Shown: one piece after another, positions 33,487 through 45,420 of the stretch
Numbering within the stretch: position 1 is the stretch's first letter
Layout: each line of letters begins with the position of its first letter
DNA from: Massospora cicadina
Lineage: Eukaryota > Entomophthoromycota > Entomophthoromycetes > Entomophthorales > Entomophthoraceae
NCBI GenBank assembly: GCA_022478985.1
Contig: JAKSZP010012123.1
Span: forward strand, 1-64,000
DNA: 64,000 nucleotides
Direction: 5' to 3'
Program-made: the position numbers and the translations under genes
The notes under the pieces: generated by a model
What the model was told of the DNA's origin: nothing
Database searches by the model: none
What the model saw: the letters and a program-made list of their open reading frames with translations, nothing else

Positions 33487-34450
33487 TTGCAATCAAACAA
33501 CTATCAGTTGATTATTCATCTGTTATTGATTCCAGAGTTGGATTTTGAAACTCTCCTGAATTTGGCTCCTTTCACTGATGCACCAACCATCATTGTGGAT
33601 GCTCTGGAGATTATGCCTTTTGCTCTTGATCACTCTTTTCTTGCTGGGTCAGACCTGCTTACTGAGTTCCTCTTCTGACTCAGACAATATTACAAACCTG
33701 AAGTCCTGGCTACTGAGCTCACCATCGAAAACAGTATTCACTTCAAGCTCCCCTATGCTGAACTCCAGGCTCAAGTCACCGAGGCTTTGTCCCTAACCTG
33801 AATCCCTCTGATCTTAATAACATCCTGGATCAGGATACTGCTGCTTATGCTCTTCACTTTGCTAGCCAAGTTCTTCAATTTTGGTCCACAAAGCTTCCAG
33901 CCTCTCATGGGTTTCACCATTCCTTCAGCTTCAGCTTCCAAGAAGTTCGTAGTCATTACTTGCAGGATGCCATTCGATCCCTGCATGACTTTATCTTTGC
34001 TGGCACTTACCATAGGTATCTTCCGCTGATGGCTTTAGTAGGGGGCATGATTTGGCAACCCCCATCAAGCATCTCTTGTTCGCCGCCAGCCCATATGTCA
34101 GGTGTTCTTGACAAAACCCATCGTCAGGCACTCAAGACTAATATTCTGGCTCCAGTACCATATTGGGTTACTCGGGGTTATTTGCCAACTGCCTCTTCCT
34201 GTACAGTTGCTTCACTCCCCACTCTGGGGTTTCACAATTGGCTTCTTCTGACATCTCAATTTCCCTTCCCCTAGTCACTTTCTCACAGGGTTCTGCATCT
34301 GCTCAAAGAACTTACTTTAATGTAGGTCCAGCCCTCGCTAGCATCCAATGTCACATAGATTTTGATAGGTTATACATTCCTATAGCAATCCATCCTCCCT
34401 CCCCCAAGAGGCGACATAGGCGGAATCATCCCCGTATCAAGAACAATTAA
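33487..34450 (+). pseudogene. Unrecognised passenger gene, antisense to B3
   Basis: Plus-strand protein-like sequence in three frames, about 300 residues in all. 33487-33678 has ELDFETLLNLAPFTDAPTII; after a TGA the frame stays open to about 33800. A second frame, about 33799-34274, is about 155 codons without a stop (AAYALHFASQVLQFWSTKLP, QEVRSHYLQDAIRSLHDFIF). 34163-34450 ends in the basic tail SPKRRHRRNHPRIKNN and a stop. The C-terminal basic tail suggests nucleic-acid binding or nuclear localisation (inference). Family unknown. It lies in the segment that B1 lacks, so it is probably captured sequence or an antisense accessory gene. Confidence 0.5.
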
Positions 34451-34539
34451 TAAAAATTATAAAACTATATCAGGTTTTCTATGCAGTTTATAATCTTTTT
34501 CCCAATATATTTTATCAATCTTTTTTATTTTTATTCTTC

Positions 34540-35900
34540 TTTTTTCCATGGGACTTGACCTTGTTTCAGTTCAGCGGTCCATCTTTTTTCCCCAAACTGG
34601 GTCCTGGGTACTTAAACCTGCCAGTTTTTATGGTTCAGAATTCCTTTTTTCAGACTCAATCATCTAGATTGGTTCAGAGGTCCTTCTTTGGACTTGACCT
34701 AATCATTAGGACATGACCAACTTAATGGTTCATTAGTCCTTAGGGAACTCTTTTAATCTTCCAATTGATCCATTGCTTCAAATACTTAGCATGGACTCGA
34801 TTCACTACTCTTCCATCCAAGAGATTCTTGATGGAGTAGGCATCAGTCGCCATCTTGATGATAACTTTAAATGGACCCAACCACAATGCATCTAGTTTGT
34901 TCCTTCTTCCAAAACCATGCGTATCACAATAGGCAACTCTTTTGCCTATTTTATATTCTTCTAAGGCTGGTTAGTTCTTATCATCTGTTGATTTTTCTCA
35001 TATCCTTCTCTTCAATGTAGTATCAAATGCTTGTGATTGCATATCAATCAGTATATTTGTCAGTCAGTTCAAGTACTGTTCGGCACACACCTTCAACATT
35101 GGTTCCACCACCAAATATAAAATTGGGGGAAACGCGGCCTTTCTCCCATACAACAACTTAAATGGCATTTTTCTGTCACCATATGATTGATATTGTAGGC
35201 AAACGTCACCAAACTCAGGTATGTTCCCCATGTGGAAGTTCTTCCTGTGAACAGCTTCCTCAGCATCGCGGCCAGCGTTCCATTCATCCATTTTACCAGT
35301 CCGTTCATCTTCAGCTGGTATGGTACTGACATGACTCCTCTGATCACCATTATCTCATTCAGTTGCAGGATCACATGAGACATGAAGTTTTTCCCACTAT
35401 CGTTAATCAGGACCTGCAGACATCCATGTCAATATACTACTTGATCCAGGATGAATCTCGCGGTGCTGGTAGCATCTACTTTTGTTAGGGCCTTTATATT
35501 GACCCATCTCATCAGATGGTCGATGACAACTTGATGTACTTGACTCCTCCTGTTCTCATTGTCAGCGGTCCATTATGTCAATGGACACCATATGACAGGC
35601 AGATCCAGGGCGGACCAGTCAGTATCCAGTTGTATTCTTGTGTGGTTTGTGCAGCTGGCACTCCACGCAACAAGCTAGTTAATCCGTGACATCATAGTTG
35701 ATGGATTCCCAGTAGTAGTACTGAAGAATATGATCAGTTGTTTTCCTCAGGCCTCCATGCCCAACAACATTATGAGCGGCTTGAACAATAGCTGCTCTTT
35801 CTGACAGCTTTAGGAATAATAACTGCTTCCCTTTAATCATCTTATATACTTGTCCATCCATGGTCTTAGTGTGTTTTCCATCGCTTTCCAAAGTGCACCT
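34540..35900 (-). pseudogene. B3 integrase
   Basis: Zinc domain at 35679-35891 (HNVVGHGGLRKTTDHILQYY). The core includes 35093-35383, with VPYQLKMNGLVKWMNGTLAA, where the catalytic Glu of the usual NG.VER.NGT motif is Lys. The C-terminal part extends to about 34540. Several frameshifts. Confidence 0.82.
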
Positions 35901-37140
35901 TGGATTTTTCAGGGCTCATTCCCGATTTCTCTGTTGACCATTCTCTGGAATAGCTCATCCACCTGCGGGTATACCATCTGTACCAATAGTAACCACAATA
36001 AGACATCCACATTCTGGTGAGAAGCCCCCACTCAGTGGACAATCTTGTAATCATAAGCCTGTAGCTTAAGTGCCCATCAGGCCAGTCATCCTTCTGGTTC
36101 TCTCAAATTGTGGAGCCAATGCAATGAGGAGTGGTCCATCACCACTTTAAAGTGAATTCTGTGGATATACACCCAAAACTTCTTACAGGAGTAAATGACT
36201 GCAAGGCATTCACGCTCAGTTACGGTGTAGTTCTTCTCAGCAGCTGAGAGTGTCTGGCTTACATACGCCACCAGATGTTCATCCCCAAGTTCATCTACTT
36301 GGCTTAGTAAGGCGCCAATCACCATCAATGAAGCATCAGTTTGTACAATAAACTCTAAATTGAAATTTGGATATTTCATAATCGGCAAATCTATTAAATA
36401 CTGGCACAACTCATCAAAGGATTCCTGGTCTTCTTCATTCTATACGAATCCTTTTTTGGATCATTCAATAGATGGAATAAGGGCTCGGCTATTTGGGTGA
36501 AGTCCCAAATAAATCTTCTGTAGTATTTGACCATTCCAAGGAACACTTGGATGTCTTGGACACTCTTTGGCACAGCCATCCGTTCTATGGCTTCTATCTT
36601 CTGGGCTTGCAGCTGCAATCCACTGGAGTTGATCATGAATCCCAGATAATCTAACTCTTTTTCAAGAAAGTGGCACTTCCTCAGCTAAATCTTCATGTTA
36701 GCCGCGGAAAGTCACTTGAATACTTCTTTCAAGTGGTGTAGGTAATCAGTAAACGTCCTACTGAACACATTGATATTGTCCAGGTATACCAGTATGCACA
36801 ACAACTTCAAGTTGCTAATTATGGCATCCATGGCCCTCTGGAACGTTGCAGGCGCATTACATAGACCCTGGATCATCCTTGTCGGTTGGTATAGCCCCTG
36901 TGCGGTAATAATCACATATTTTTCTTGGTCTTCTTTTGGAAAGTCGATTTGCCAATATTTTGAGATCAGATCCATCGCAGAGAGATACTTCGCTTCTCCT
37001 AATTGGCCCAGCACATCGTAAATCCTCAGTAGGGGATACAAATCCTTCTTTGTAATTTTATTCAGATTTTGGTAGTCAATCACCACCAGGTTGAAACCAT
37101 CCTTTTTCTTCATGATTAGGATTGGACTTGCTCAGGGACT
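35900..37140 (-). pseudogene. B3 reverse transcriptase and RNase H
   Basis: 36712-37113 has the RT palm: MKKKDGFNLVVIDYQNLNKI, motif A LSAMDLISKYWQIDF, PTRMIQGLCNAPATFQRAMD and YLDNINVFS, where the second catalytic Asp is Asn. The thumb is at 36394-36636. RNase H at 36086-36409 has VQTDASLMVIGALLSQV, VTERECLAVIYSCKKF and VVMDHSSLHWLHNL, all three acidic motifs kept. Confidence 0.88.
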
Positions 37141-37603
37141 CAACGATAGAACTAGAAGCTCATGCTTCACTAGATTGCTAAATTTCATCCTCCACTACCG
37201 CTTCAGTGGCTTTTGATCATCAGATCAGTCTCATTATGATCAGCAAATTTTCCCCGGTGCTGACCTTGTGGATCACATCTCTTGTGCATCCCAAATCGTG
37301 GTCATCCTGAGCAAACACTTACCAATACTTTTTGAATAGTTTGAGCACCTCCTTTTACTGGCCTTCCAACAGATCAGCGAGTTGCTCTTGATCAACCAAT
37401 AGGTTGATGCTCTCAGTTACCCCAGATGGTAATCCCATCTCATCAAGAGTCTTAAAATCGTGGAATCTCCTCAATTCAGCCATCAGGGTCAGATGAACAA
37501 ACGTGATGATATGATTCTTCTTGATCTTTATCAGTTTTTCACTTAAATTCACCAGGAGAACTCAAATTTCTCCATGGCCCAGCATTATTATCCAAGGAGC
37601 CAC

Positions 37604-38320
37604 CTAAGGCTCCACTCTGGACTTCTTCCAGGGGCTTCTGACCTCCCCATACAACAGCTTAGGTATCTCCAATATCAACCCCGTGTCAACTATCATCTGC
37701 AATCCTGGTGGTATGGTCTTCTCATTCTTGATCCTCAGTGGAATTCCCTGGTTCTCTAGGATTTCCGCCAGCATTTCTCGTTGCTTCCTACCAACTAAAT
37801 GGTACTGAATCAGGACAATGCCATAATTATATGTTAGATTGATAAAGTTGTTTCTCTGATTCAGCGGAGCTTCACCATCCTTCTGATCTACCAATGATAA
37901 CGTTTGGCCCAATATGGTCAACGTATTATCCTCAAAGTTACATTTAACTCCATATTTGCGTAGAAACTCCTTTATGATCAGAATGTCATAGTTTTGGTTG
38001 GCCAAAACTATTGCTGGCACAGATACCACCAATGAGCCGAATTTTAGTGGCGATGCACTATACGCTCCACAGGAGATGGTGGTGTTTGGCCCAGCTGTCC
38101 CATATTCCTTCTTATGTTCCAAGTCCGGTGAGACCTTCTTCCTCTTTACCAGCTTGGTTGAGACAATATTGATGGGCGCTCCACTGCCAACAATCACCCT
38201 CACCCACACCTGATTCACTTGTATGTCTATATATGTACACTTGGAGTATTGAAATATAGTGTTTACTGAGTGAATAGCGGCGTTATTAGCGAAATTGAGG
38301 GTGTGAATAATTTGCGCCAA
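37604..38320 (-). pseudogene. B3 protease and linker
   Basis: A 238-aa open frame. The protease active site reads VRVIVGSGAPINIVSTKLV: the catalytic Asp of D-S-G is Gly (about 38170-38200), so the otherwise open frame is inactive. Downstream segments (KFGSLVVSVPAIVLANQNYD, FLRKYGVKCNFEDNTLTILG) correspond to the protease C-terminus, with a distant likeness to the same part of family A. Confidence 0.82.
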
Positions 38321-38639
38321 TAAATCAGGAAATGATTCCTTTATTGCACTAAGGGGGATTGACAGATTAGCCTCATCTAATCGGACTTCAGATAATTCTT
38401 CAGGATTCTTGGCGGTTCAAATCTTGTCCATCAGTTGTTGGGCATACGGCCAGGAAACTTCCTTGATTATCTTGGGGTCAATCTTCACCCCAGATCTGGT
38501 CACAGCATTTGCATCCAAATTGAACACTTGATACAGCTGATCCTGTTCATCATCGTCCACAAACAGATCTCTGATATCAACCTCCTCAGTCATTGTTTCT
38601 GGAGGAACAGGCTTCTCCGCAGCTATAGCTGTTCCCTGT

Positions 38640-39670
38640 CTAGGCCGTGGGCCCTTTTCCCAATTCCTTGGTGGCAGCTGACTCTTTCTCCTGGACCAAG
38701 TTTATCTGATCCTTTGGCTTCTTGCAGTGCATGGCGAAATGTCCTTTCCCACCACATTGGTAGCAGACCTTTTCCTTCTTATTCAACTGTCTAAATTCTT
38801 CAGGTCTATTTCCTGAAAAGGTTTGGTTGGTTGTCTCTTTAGCTCCTTTGTTTCCCTTTGTGGGATTCAGATTGCTCACCAGATTAGATTTGAAGCTCCT
38901 ATTTGGGGCATCAAATATCGTTCCAAAAATCTTTAAATTATCTACCATTTGCTAGGTAGTTATTTCCTTTGTGAACACGGAAGACATCATGTGATGAAAA
39001 TCAAGTTAGGGCCATAGGGCCGCTTGCAAGGCTATTCTGGCATCAAAGTCATCCAGTACTTTTGCTCCAACCAGGCCTGTGACTCCTGGTAAAACTGATC
39101 CGCAAAGCTTGCTAGAGACTCGTCTTTATGAAACTGGATTCCCATAGATTCCTGTTTGCACTTTGACATGTGCGTTGGACTCCAAAATTCTTTCATGATG
39201 GCCGCCTTTGCCTCCGCATATGGCCAGCTGTCCCCCTCCAGGTAAAGTAACACTAAGCTCTGACAGTCAGTGTCTAGGCAATTCATGACCGTCAACGCCT
39301 TTTGATGATCCCCATAGCCATACATGGTCATATTGAACAGTCAGAAAAAGGCTGAAGCATTATCCCAAGGGAACGTTGGCAATTTCGGCGTTGCCTTGAA
39401 TTCCTTCAAGTTATCTCTGGCTTTCCTCTAGGTTCAGCCACTAGGCTTACTTGAGGAGTGACTTTGGGCGTCATCTCTGAAATGGCAGCAAAAGCAGGTG
39501 GCATGTTCCTTAGGGGTATTCAACTTCCTAAGTATTATGCAAGGACTTCTTTCTTTGGTATTGCTTGCCATATCCGGCTCACAACCGCATTTGTGAGTTT
39601 TAAGTTCCTCCACCTGTTTGATCAGTCTCCCTATATCCACGCTGAAATTTCTTAAATGAACGCAATCCAC
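38640..39670 (-). pseudogene. B3 gag with CCHC zinc knuckle
   Basis: 39434-39670 is the N-terminal part (LIKQVEELKTHKCGCEPDMA). 39032-39331 is capsid-like (MTMYGYGDHQKALTVMNCLD, FHKDESLASFADQFYQES). 38640-38948 is the nucleocapsid, with CYQCGGKGHFAMHC (38724-38765) showing correct C-x2-C-x4-H-x4-C spacing. Separate frames show at least two breaks. Confidence 0.86.
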
Positions 39671-39932
39671 TTCTCACTCTTTTTTCAGGTATAAGACCTC
39701 TCAAATGAGATCCCCTTCTTTCTTCTTCAACGAAATCACTTTCCCAAGTAAATCATTCCTGAAGATTGCAACATTATCTATCCCTTCCTCCATCTTGGCG
39801 ACTCGTTCTTCCAAGGCTGCGAATTCCCAATGATCCTCTGAGTTTAGGGCATTCTGATTCACAGTGGTTACACCGTCCACAGTTTTTGTAACTCATCTTT
39901 GTACGATATTCTTATAAATTCAACTTGACTAC

Positions 39933-39949
39933 ACCAGTAGTGAGCACCA
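39933..39949 (-). promoter_or_regulatory. B3 primer-binding site
   Basis: Minus strand TGGTGCTCACTACTGGTG, beginning just inside the 5' LTR. The first 13 bases are identical to A1, A2 and D. Confidence 0.78.
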
Positions 39950-39952
39950 ACT

Positions 39953-41100
39953 TGTAATAATTTACTGAAGGGTTATTATTGACAAACAACCCTAGTAATC
40001 TTTTTACTGCACAGGTTTGGTTTTCTTGTGCACTTCTTCTGTGTTGTATAGTAGATCAGATTATTAATTGATAATATTATGATGATTATTATCTGTAGTT
40101 GAGTATGAATTTTTATATCTCAGCCCAACGCTCGGCAAGTATTACCAATTAAAATACTTGAGATATCGTGATCTAGGGATTTGTTCCCTCATTCTGTCCA
40201 ACCTGATCTTCGCTGAGATTCCTTGGTGACAGTCTCTTTGTTCCAACACACAGTCGGCAGCAATCCCTGATTGTGTCCCCTTTTACACTAGATCCCCACT
40301 CAGATCTATTCTCTTTTCACTAAGAGTCTCCCAATTATCGCACACAGCAATAATATCCTTGAGAAGAATAGCACAATGGAAAGCTGATATTAGTTTACTA
40401 CTTAAATCATATACTTAATGAAAACTATAGAACCATATAACTCTGTTCTAAACTCTGGGATTTTTATTAGGAGTGAATTCTAGGGAATTTGAAGTGGGGA
40501 TTTGGTCATCTAACCCTTGGTTGATACCTCTTCAATAAAATGGCAGCTGTTGCCAATAAATCACCCATACTCATCTCAGCAGCGATGGTCTTCCCCATCC
40601 TGGCTAGGAATCCGTTGTTGGACATCCTTGAGACCTAAATGGAAAGATTCAGAAACGTGTCCCTAATGTTTTCCTCTCAATCCAAGTGAATCAACCATAT
40701 TTGGCTAGCGACCTGCTTAGGTAATGGGACTTATTAACCATTAAGGCAGGTCATGCACCAACTGATCGGTTTGCTAGTTGCAGGCAGCATCACTTGCCTC
40801 ACAACTTGCCATTCATTCCCAATCAGTCAGTGATGAAACCTGACTGATCCCAATCAGTACACCTAATAGTTAATCACTATCAGATTCCTCTATTTCTTTG
40901 GCAACTCTGCCTGAGGAGCTTTTAAGTATTTGTCTGGATCAATCCCTGACAGATACAACCAGGCGAATATCCCAAAATTCCCCAAATGTAGTTACTCTGA
41001 AACTCAGGCCAACCGATTTCCAATTCGCTTCACCTTAGGGAACATACCCAGCGATTCCTGGTAATCTAGCAGGCTGGAAATATGGGCAAAAATACCAACA
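39953..41100 (-). repeat. B3 5' LTR
   Basis: TGTAATAATTTACTGAAGG to ATACCAACA on the plus strand, 1148 bp; pairs with 31567-32709. Confidence 0.92.
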
Positions 41101-43600
41101 TAGTGCAAATATGGTAAAGTGGTCAATGACCACCATATTAGCAGCAAACCCAATGGATCTGGGGATCTCAACAATGAAATTGATGGACACTGAGGTCCAT
41201 GGGCCCTGCGCCTGCTGCAGAGGATGAAAAGGAACATTTTTAACTGTTCTATCTGGCTTAGACCGCGTGCATATCTAACATTTGTGATAAACGCCGTAAT
41301 ATCCTTGGAAATGTCCAGAAATTTATACATTCACTTAACTAAATCTAGGCATTTCTTATTCCCCAGATGTCCCACCATGGGGGGTCATGGTGCGCCTAAA
41401 TAACTTCGTCGCAGAGGTGGGGCAGCATCCACAGTCAACTAAAATTGAGTGTCACCATACACCAAGGAATAATTGTACCGCTTATGTGTTGCAAGTACCA
41501 GCTGGTACAACAACTCCAAACCCTCAAATCAGGACGTTTGGCTCACCATTAACCAAGAGACCAGAGGCACATCCAGGTCCCTTATCACTGAAATCTAATG
41601 AGGAGCAAGGGCTAAAATCTGGGTCAGCGGAATTACTGTGGTTGACTTCTGCTCAACCACCTCTGCCAGACTCAACACAGGGTTGCAACTCGAAAAATCA
41701 GGAAGAACATTCAAATCCCCCTTTCATAATTTGATTTTAAAAAAGACTACAGAGGTTGCGATATGTCTGGGCATGATAATGAGCCAACTTCTACAGCTTC
41801 TTAAAATACATAAGAGTTCGATGATTTTGTCCACATCGTCAACTCATGCCACGTTCCCTGTGAAGGTACCACCAGTGAGTAAGAGACCATGCCACGGCAG
41901 CCAGCTCTTTGTTGTAAATGGCTAGGACTTTAGAATGAATCAAAATTGCACGAAAAATAAGCAACCGGTGCTCCAAACCATCTGGCAACTGCAGCAATAC
42001 TAGCCCATGGCATTGGATGAGGAATTGCATTCTACAGTAAACAGTTGGGTAGGGCCCACGTGTTTGAGAATAGGAAGCACCAAAAACACATCTTTGATGG
42101 CTCAAATTAACTTCTGACATCTTTTCATACAGTGGAATAAGACATTCTTTCCAGCTAGGGGGTTCAGCGGCGTGGCCATCTGTGAGAGGGCGGGAGAAGT
42201 TTCTTCAAAAAGATGATGGTACCCAAGAAGCTCCACAGCTGCTTCTGGGTTGTAGGAGTGGGACACTCGAGTATTGCCTTGAGCTTGCTAAGGGGATGGT
42301 GTAAGCATCTTTTAAGACTAAATTACCCAAAAAGTAACCTCTTCTTGGAAGAACTCATATTTGGATAGCTTTAGGTAAAGTTCCTCCTTGTGCAATGCAG
42401 CCAGCACCACCTCCATGTCCTTCCCATGCTGCTCATGAGTGGAGGAGTGACCTAGGATATCATCAATGTACGCCACCACACAAAAGAACCGGAGGTCATT
42501 GAGCAAATTGTCAATCATCTGCTGGAACGTGACTTGAGCATTTTGCAGGCTGAAGGGCATTACGCTGAACTGGAATATGCACCTTCTGGTCTGTATCGCA
42601 TAAGTCATTCCTGGCCTTCTGCCACCCAAATCTGGTTAATACATTTATGATATCAAGCTACAAAAACACATGAGAGTTTCTGATCACCTTGATGATTGCC
42701 TGCTTGAGAGATAGAGGGTAGGTATTGTGGACTGTGATATTATTCAAATGCCCATAGTCAACACATGGGCGCAATATACCATCAGCCTTATGAGCAAAAA
42801 CTATAGGAGACGCAATAGGGGACGTTTTCTTAAAAACCCACCCCTTCTTGAGCATATCATCCAACAAAACTTCCAACGTCTTGTCCTCCTGCGCCATTTA
42901 TGGATACAACAGACAGTAGATGTTGATCATGGCTACCATCAAATGAAAGATAAGTCATAATCAGAGTGCAGCGGAAGGCGATTAGCCCTTTCCAAATTAA
43001 AAATATCCTGACATGCCACTAACGCCAGGGGAAAATCTGGCGGAAGGCCCACTAGAGATAGGAGCGACGTAATGGAACTTTACCCCTGTTACTTCACAAG
43101 CATATCAATGAAGTGGAACTCCTCCAACAACTAGTGTTAGCAAAGGACAGCATATTAAGTCTAGGTTTATAATCACCTGCCGCCAATGCCACCATCCCTC
43201 CTCCAGGATTACTGGGAAGAGTAGATCTGACACTAAACAAACTGATCACAGAAACAGAACTGATGTACCAAAAAGGCATGGGCTGCCATATTTTGTATAA
43301 AGCCTTGAGAGCGGAAGATGCACCCAGCATGGACGCCCCTACTTCCAAGTCCTTATTGAGATACTGTGCCAGTTCAAACTCATAAAGTTTCCCTCCGCTA
43401 TCCATGTCTAATTAAACAAAGTTAGATGAGCATATTTCAAAAACAAGGAAGGATTGGGCGAATGTGGTAAAGAGCAGCAGATATTGATCTGCACCGTCCA
43501 AAGACATCAAGTGCACTGGTAATAATGAAGGCCATGCAAAAAATCCTGAGGTGGTGCACACCATAGGATTTGTAGATTTTTTAAAATACCGCAATAACAT
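41101..43600 (-). pseudogene. C2: family C integrase, RNase H, RT and protease, truncated
   Basis: Integrase: minus 41101-41250 encodes SINFIVEIPRS and VVIDHFT, with the first catalytic Asp replaced by Asn; the frame is cut at 41100. RNase H at 41839-42120 has VLAIYNKELAAVAWSLTHW. RT at 42318-42629 has FSVMPFSLQNAQVTFQQMID and AYIDDIL, a YIDD variant with both Asp present. RT fingers are at 42658-42897 (LEVLLDDMLKKGWVFKKTSP). The protease-like DMDSGGKLYEFELAQYLNK is at 43340-43405. All in separate frames; no LTRs found. Confidence 0.8.
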
Positions 43601-43629
43601 AAAAAGTAGCTCATTCTCAACCTCTATTG

Positions 43630-44702
43630 TCTGTTGAACACAAGATTTTTGTTTTTGGAATCAGATGTTCTGACATTATGGGAAAGGTTTGGCAAAGCCC
43701 AACCAAATTTTCCCGCACATAGTGTACATGATTACCCATACTATCCGCCATAGCTGGGTGGACTTTTGGTTTGAGACGTTAGAAGAAGCTAATAACGCCA
43801 CAAAGGTCACAGTAGTGGTTTACCTTCCTAATGGGTAATTATTGGTATTGACAAAACATACACGTTGGACAGAGTCCAAGGATATTTTTATATTTTTGAC
43901 TACCTTCCAACAACGCTAGCACGCAAAGTCATTGAAAGCCATCTCTGGGGAGGCTTGGAATCTTATAGAGAAATCAAGCAATTTGAGATGCAAAGATTTC
44001 AACTAATTTTAACCCTTTACACATGGAAGGTAATTGTAATTATTTCTCCAAACCTGGATGTAACGGTGGATCTCGCTTAAAATCACCCACATTGCCTCTA
44101 TTTTCATCAATGGGGTTATTCAATTATTCCACGCAACAGTGGAAAGTGCACCACCCATATGTAACCCCTGCCAGCACTTGGGCACAAGATTCATGCCTGT
44201 ACCATAAAAGAAGGCATAAGAAAACTGGAATCCTGTGAGGAGGAAATGGGTGAAAAGGATTCAGAATATGGTAAAAGCATAGACACTACTCAAGCACTTA
44301 ACTGAGGGAATATGGACAATATAAAATTGTTGACCCAATTTTCCCAAAGGAGCGGAAAATGGCCAAATAGGCCCACAAGTTGGCCACAGCCAAGGCAAAG
44401 GCATCGTCATAATCGTTCATCTCACCTGAACAGATTCATGAAAATGTGGAGAACTAATAACATTGAGCCAATTAAATGTTTATATAATCAAGCAGACAAT
44501 CTAAATCAACAGAATTTGGTGGAATTCAATCTGCGCGCTAATTTGTCATTGTGAGGAACTGCACACTCCCCAAGATTTATGAATTACAACCCAAATGGGA
44601 ATGAGAATCAACAGTTGAATTCTTCAGACACAATGAATCCAATAAGGGCACACAATTTGTGCACCGCAATAAAAAATTGCAAGCCATTAAAGTCAATAAG
44701 GG
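43630..44702 (+). pseudogene. LINE ORF1-like remnant
   Basis: Plus-strand protein-like text in changing frames: TLWERFGKAQPNFPAHSVYM and SWVDFWFETLEEANNATKV at 43660-43825, DRVQGYFYIFDYLPTTLARK at 43865-43930, then a CCHC-type knuckle near 44158-44200 (C-N-P-C-x4-H-x4-C if one extra base is allowed). A folded RNA-binding domain followed by a zinc knuckle is typical of LINE ORF1/Gag-like proteins. It may be the ORF1 of L or of a separate copy, because another ORF-start-like segment occurs at 45723. Confidence 0.5.
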
Positions 44703-44811
44703 TGTTGGATTTTTAACCAGGTGATATTCCTCACATATTAATAAAATTTTTATAATAATTAATCGAGTATAATAGCCAATTAGTTTGCTAATTTTGATTC
44801 ATTATTTAATG

Positions 44812-44867
44812 ATAATACCCCAATTTGTTGGGACCATCTAGTACTAAAAAAATAATACCCCAATTTG
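44812..44867 (+). mobile_element. Micro-insertion 2: 18-nt core plus A-run, with 16-bp target duplication
   Basis: ATAATACCCCAATTTG at 44812-44827 is repeated exactly at 44852-44867. Between them is TTGGGACCATCTAGTACT followed by AAAAAA (44828-44851). Confidence 0.8.
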
Positions 44868-44891
44868 CGCTCCCCATTTGGTTGGATTGAG

Positions 44892-44918
44892 CTTTCTTGA
44901 TCTTCAGGATCAAGAAAG
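44892..44918. repeat. Perfect 11-bp hairpin
   Basis: CTTTCTTGATC, loop TTCAG, GATCAAGAAAG. It immediately precedes the tandem hairpin units. Confidence 0.8.
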
Positions 44919-44939
44919 TATTGAGCATCATGCCTGATA

Positions 44940-45420
44940 GAAAATTGGTGGGTCTCAACACCGGCAACTGAGGCAAGGATGTTGAGATAGTTAATATATT
45001 ATCAATTAAGATGACTAATTACTTTAATTCAACATCAAAAAGTATCAGGAGATGATCCCAATAGAGTTTTCAGTTAATTTTGACACTGGCGACTTGTGCC
45101 AAGGATGTCAAACTAATTAATACTAATTGTATAAGCTCAACAGGCTTTTATCCCCATATCAACTCCATGTGAAAATTGAAGTGGGATTTCCAGAAGAAAG
45201 TCAAATCTTAAAGAACCGTTGAACTATGCCAAGGATGCCAAGCTATTTAATATTAATTAAATAGTAGAATCGCATTTTGACTTTGTGAGAGTATCAGGCA
45301 GAATCCCTGACAGTATTTTGGTTTAATTTGACACCAGAGACTTATGCTGAGGATGTCAATATATTTAATTAATTCATATTATGATGAATCAAGGATCAAT
45401 GTAATCATGGATATTTGAGG
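44940..45420. repeat. Four tandem units of about 125 bp, each with a TTGACA..TGTCAA-type hairpin
   Basis: Cores: 44953-44987 (TCTCAACA..TGTTGAGA), 45079-45112 (TTTGACA..TGTCAAA), about 45205-45240 (left arm decayed) and 45328-45359 (TTGACA..TGTCAA). Between the arms is a conserved segment with an inner short stem and AAGGA. Arms change together between copies. Confidence 0.7.

Larger units (their letters stand above)
31567..41100 (-). mobile_element. Ty3/gypsy LTR retrotransposon B3 (9.5 kb)
   Basis: Minus-strand element with LTRs of 1143 and 1148 bp, a primer-binding site, gag with a good CCHC knuckle, protease, RT, RNase H and integrase. About 1.8 kb separates integrase from the 3' LTR and includes roughly 1.3-1.4 kb absent from B1. 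The flanks are TGGCC (left) and TAGTG (right), so no target duplication is seen, and the two sides belong to different elements (A4 and C2). The unit may therefore be rearranged. Confidence 0.9.

Noticed and set aside
26772..41100. Reading B2, A4 and B3 as a simple clean nest
   Set aside because: No target duplications and no far halves of B2, A4 or C1 are present, so simple nesting is not supported.
41387..41925. Plus-strand frames of 95-115 codons as genes
   Set aside because: They are antisense to the C2 integrase and RNase H remnants and show no motif.
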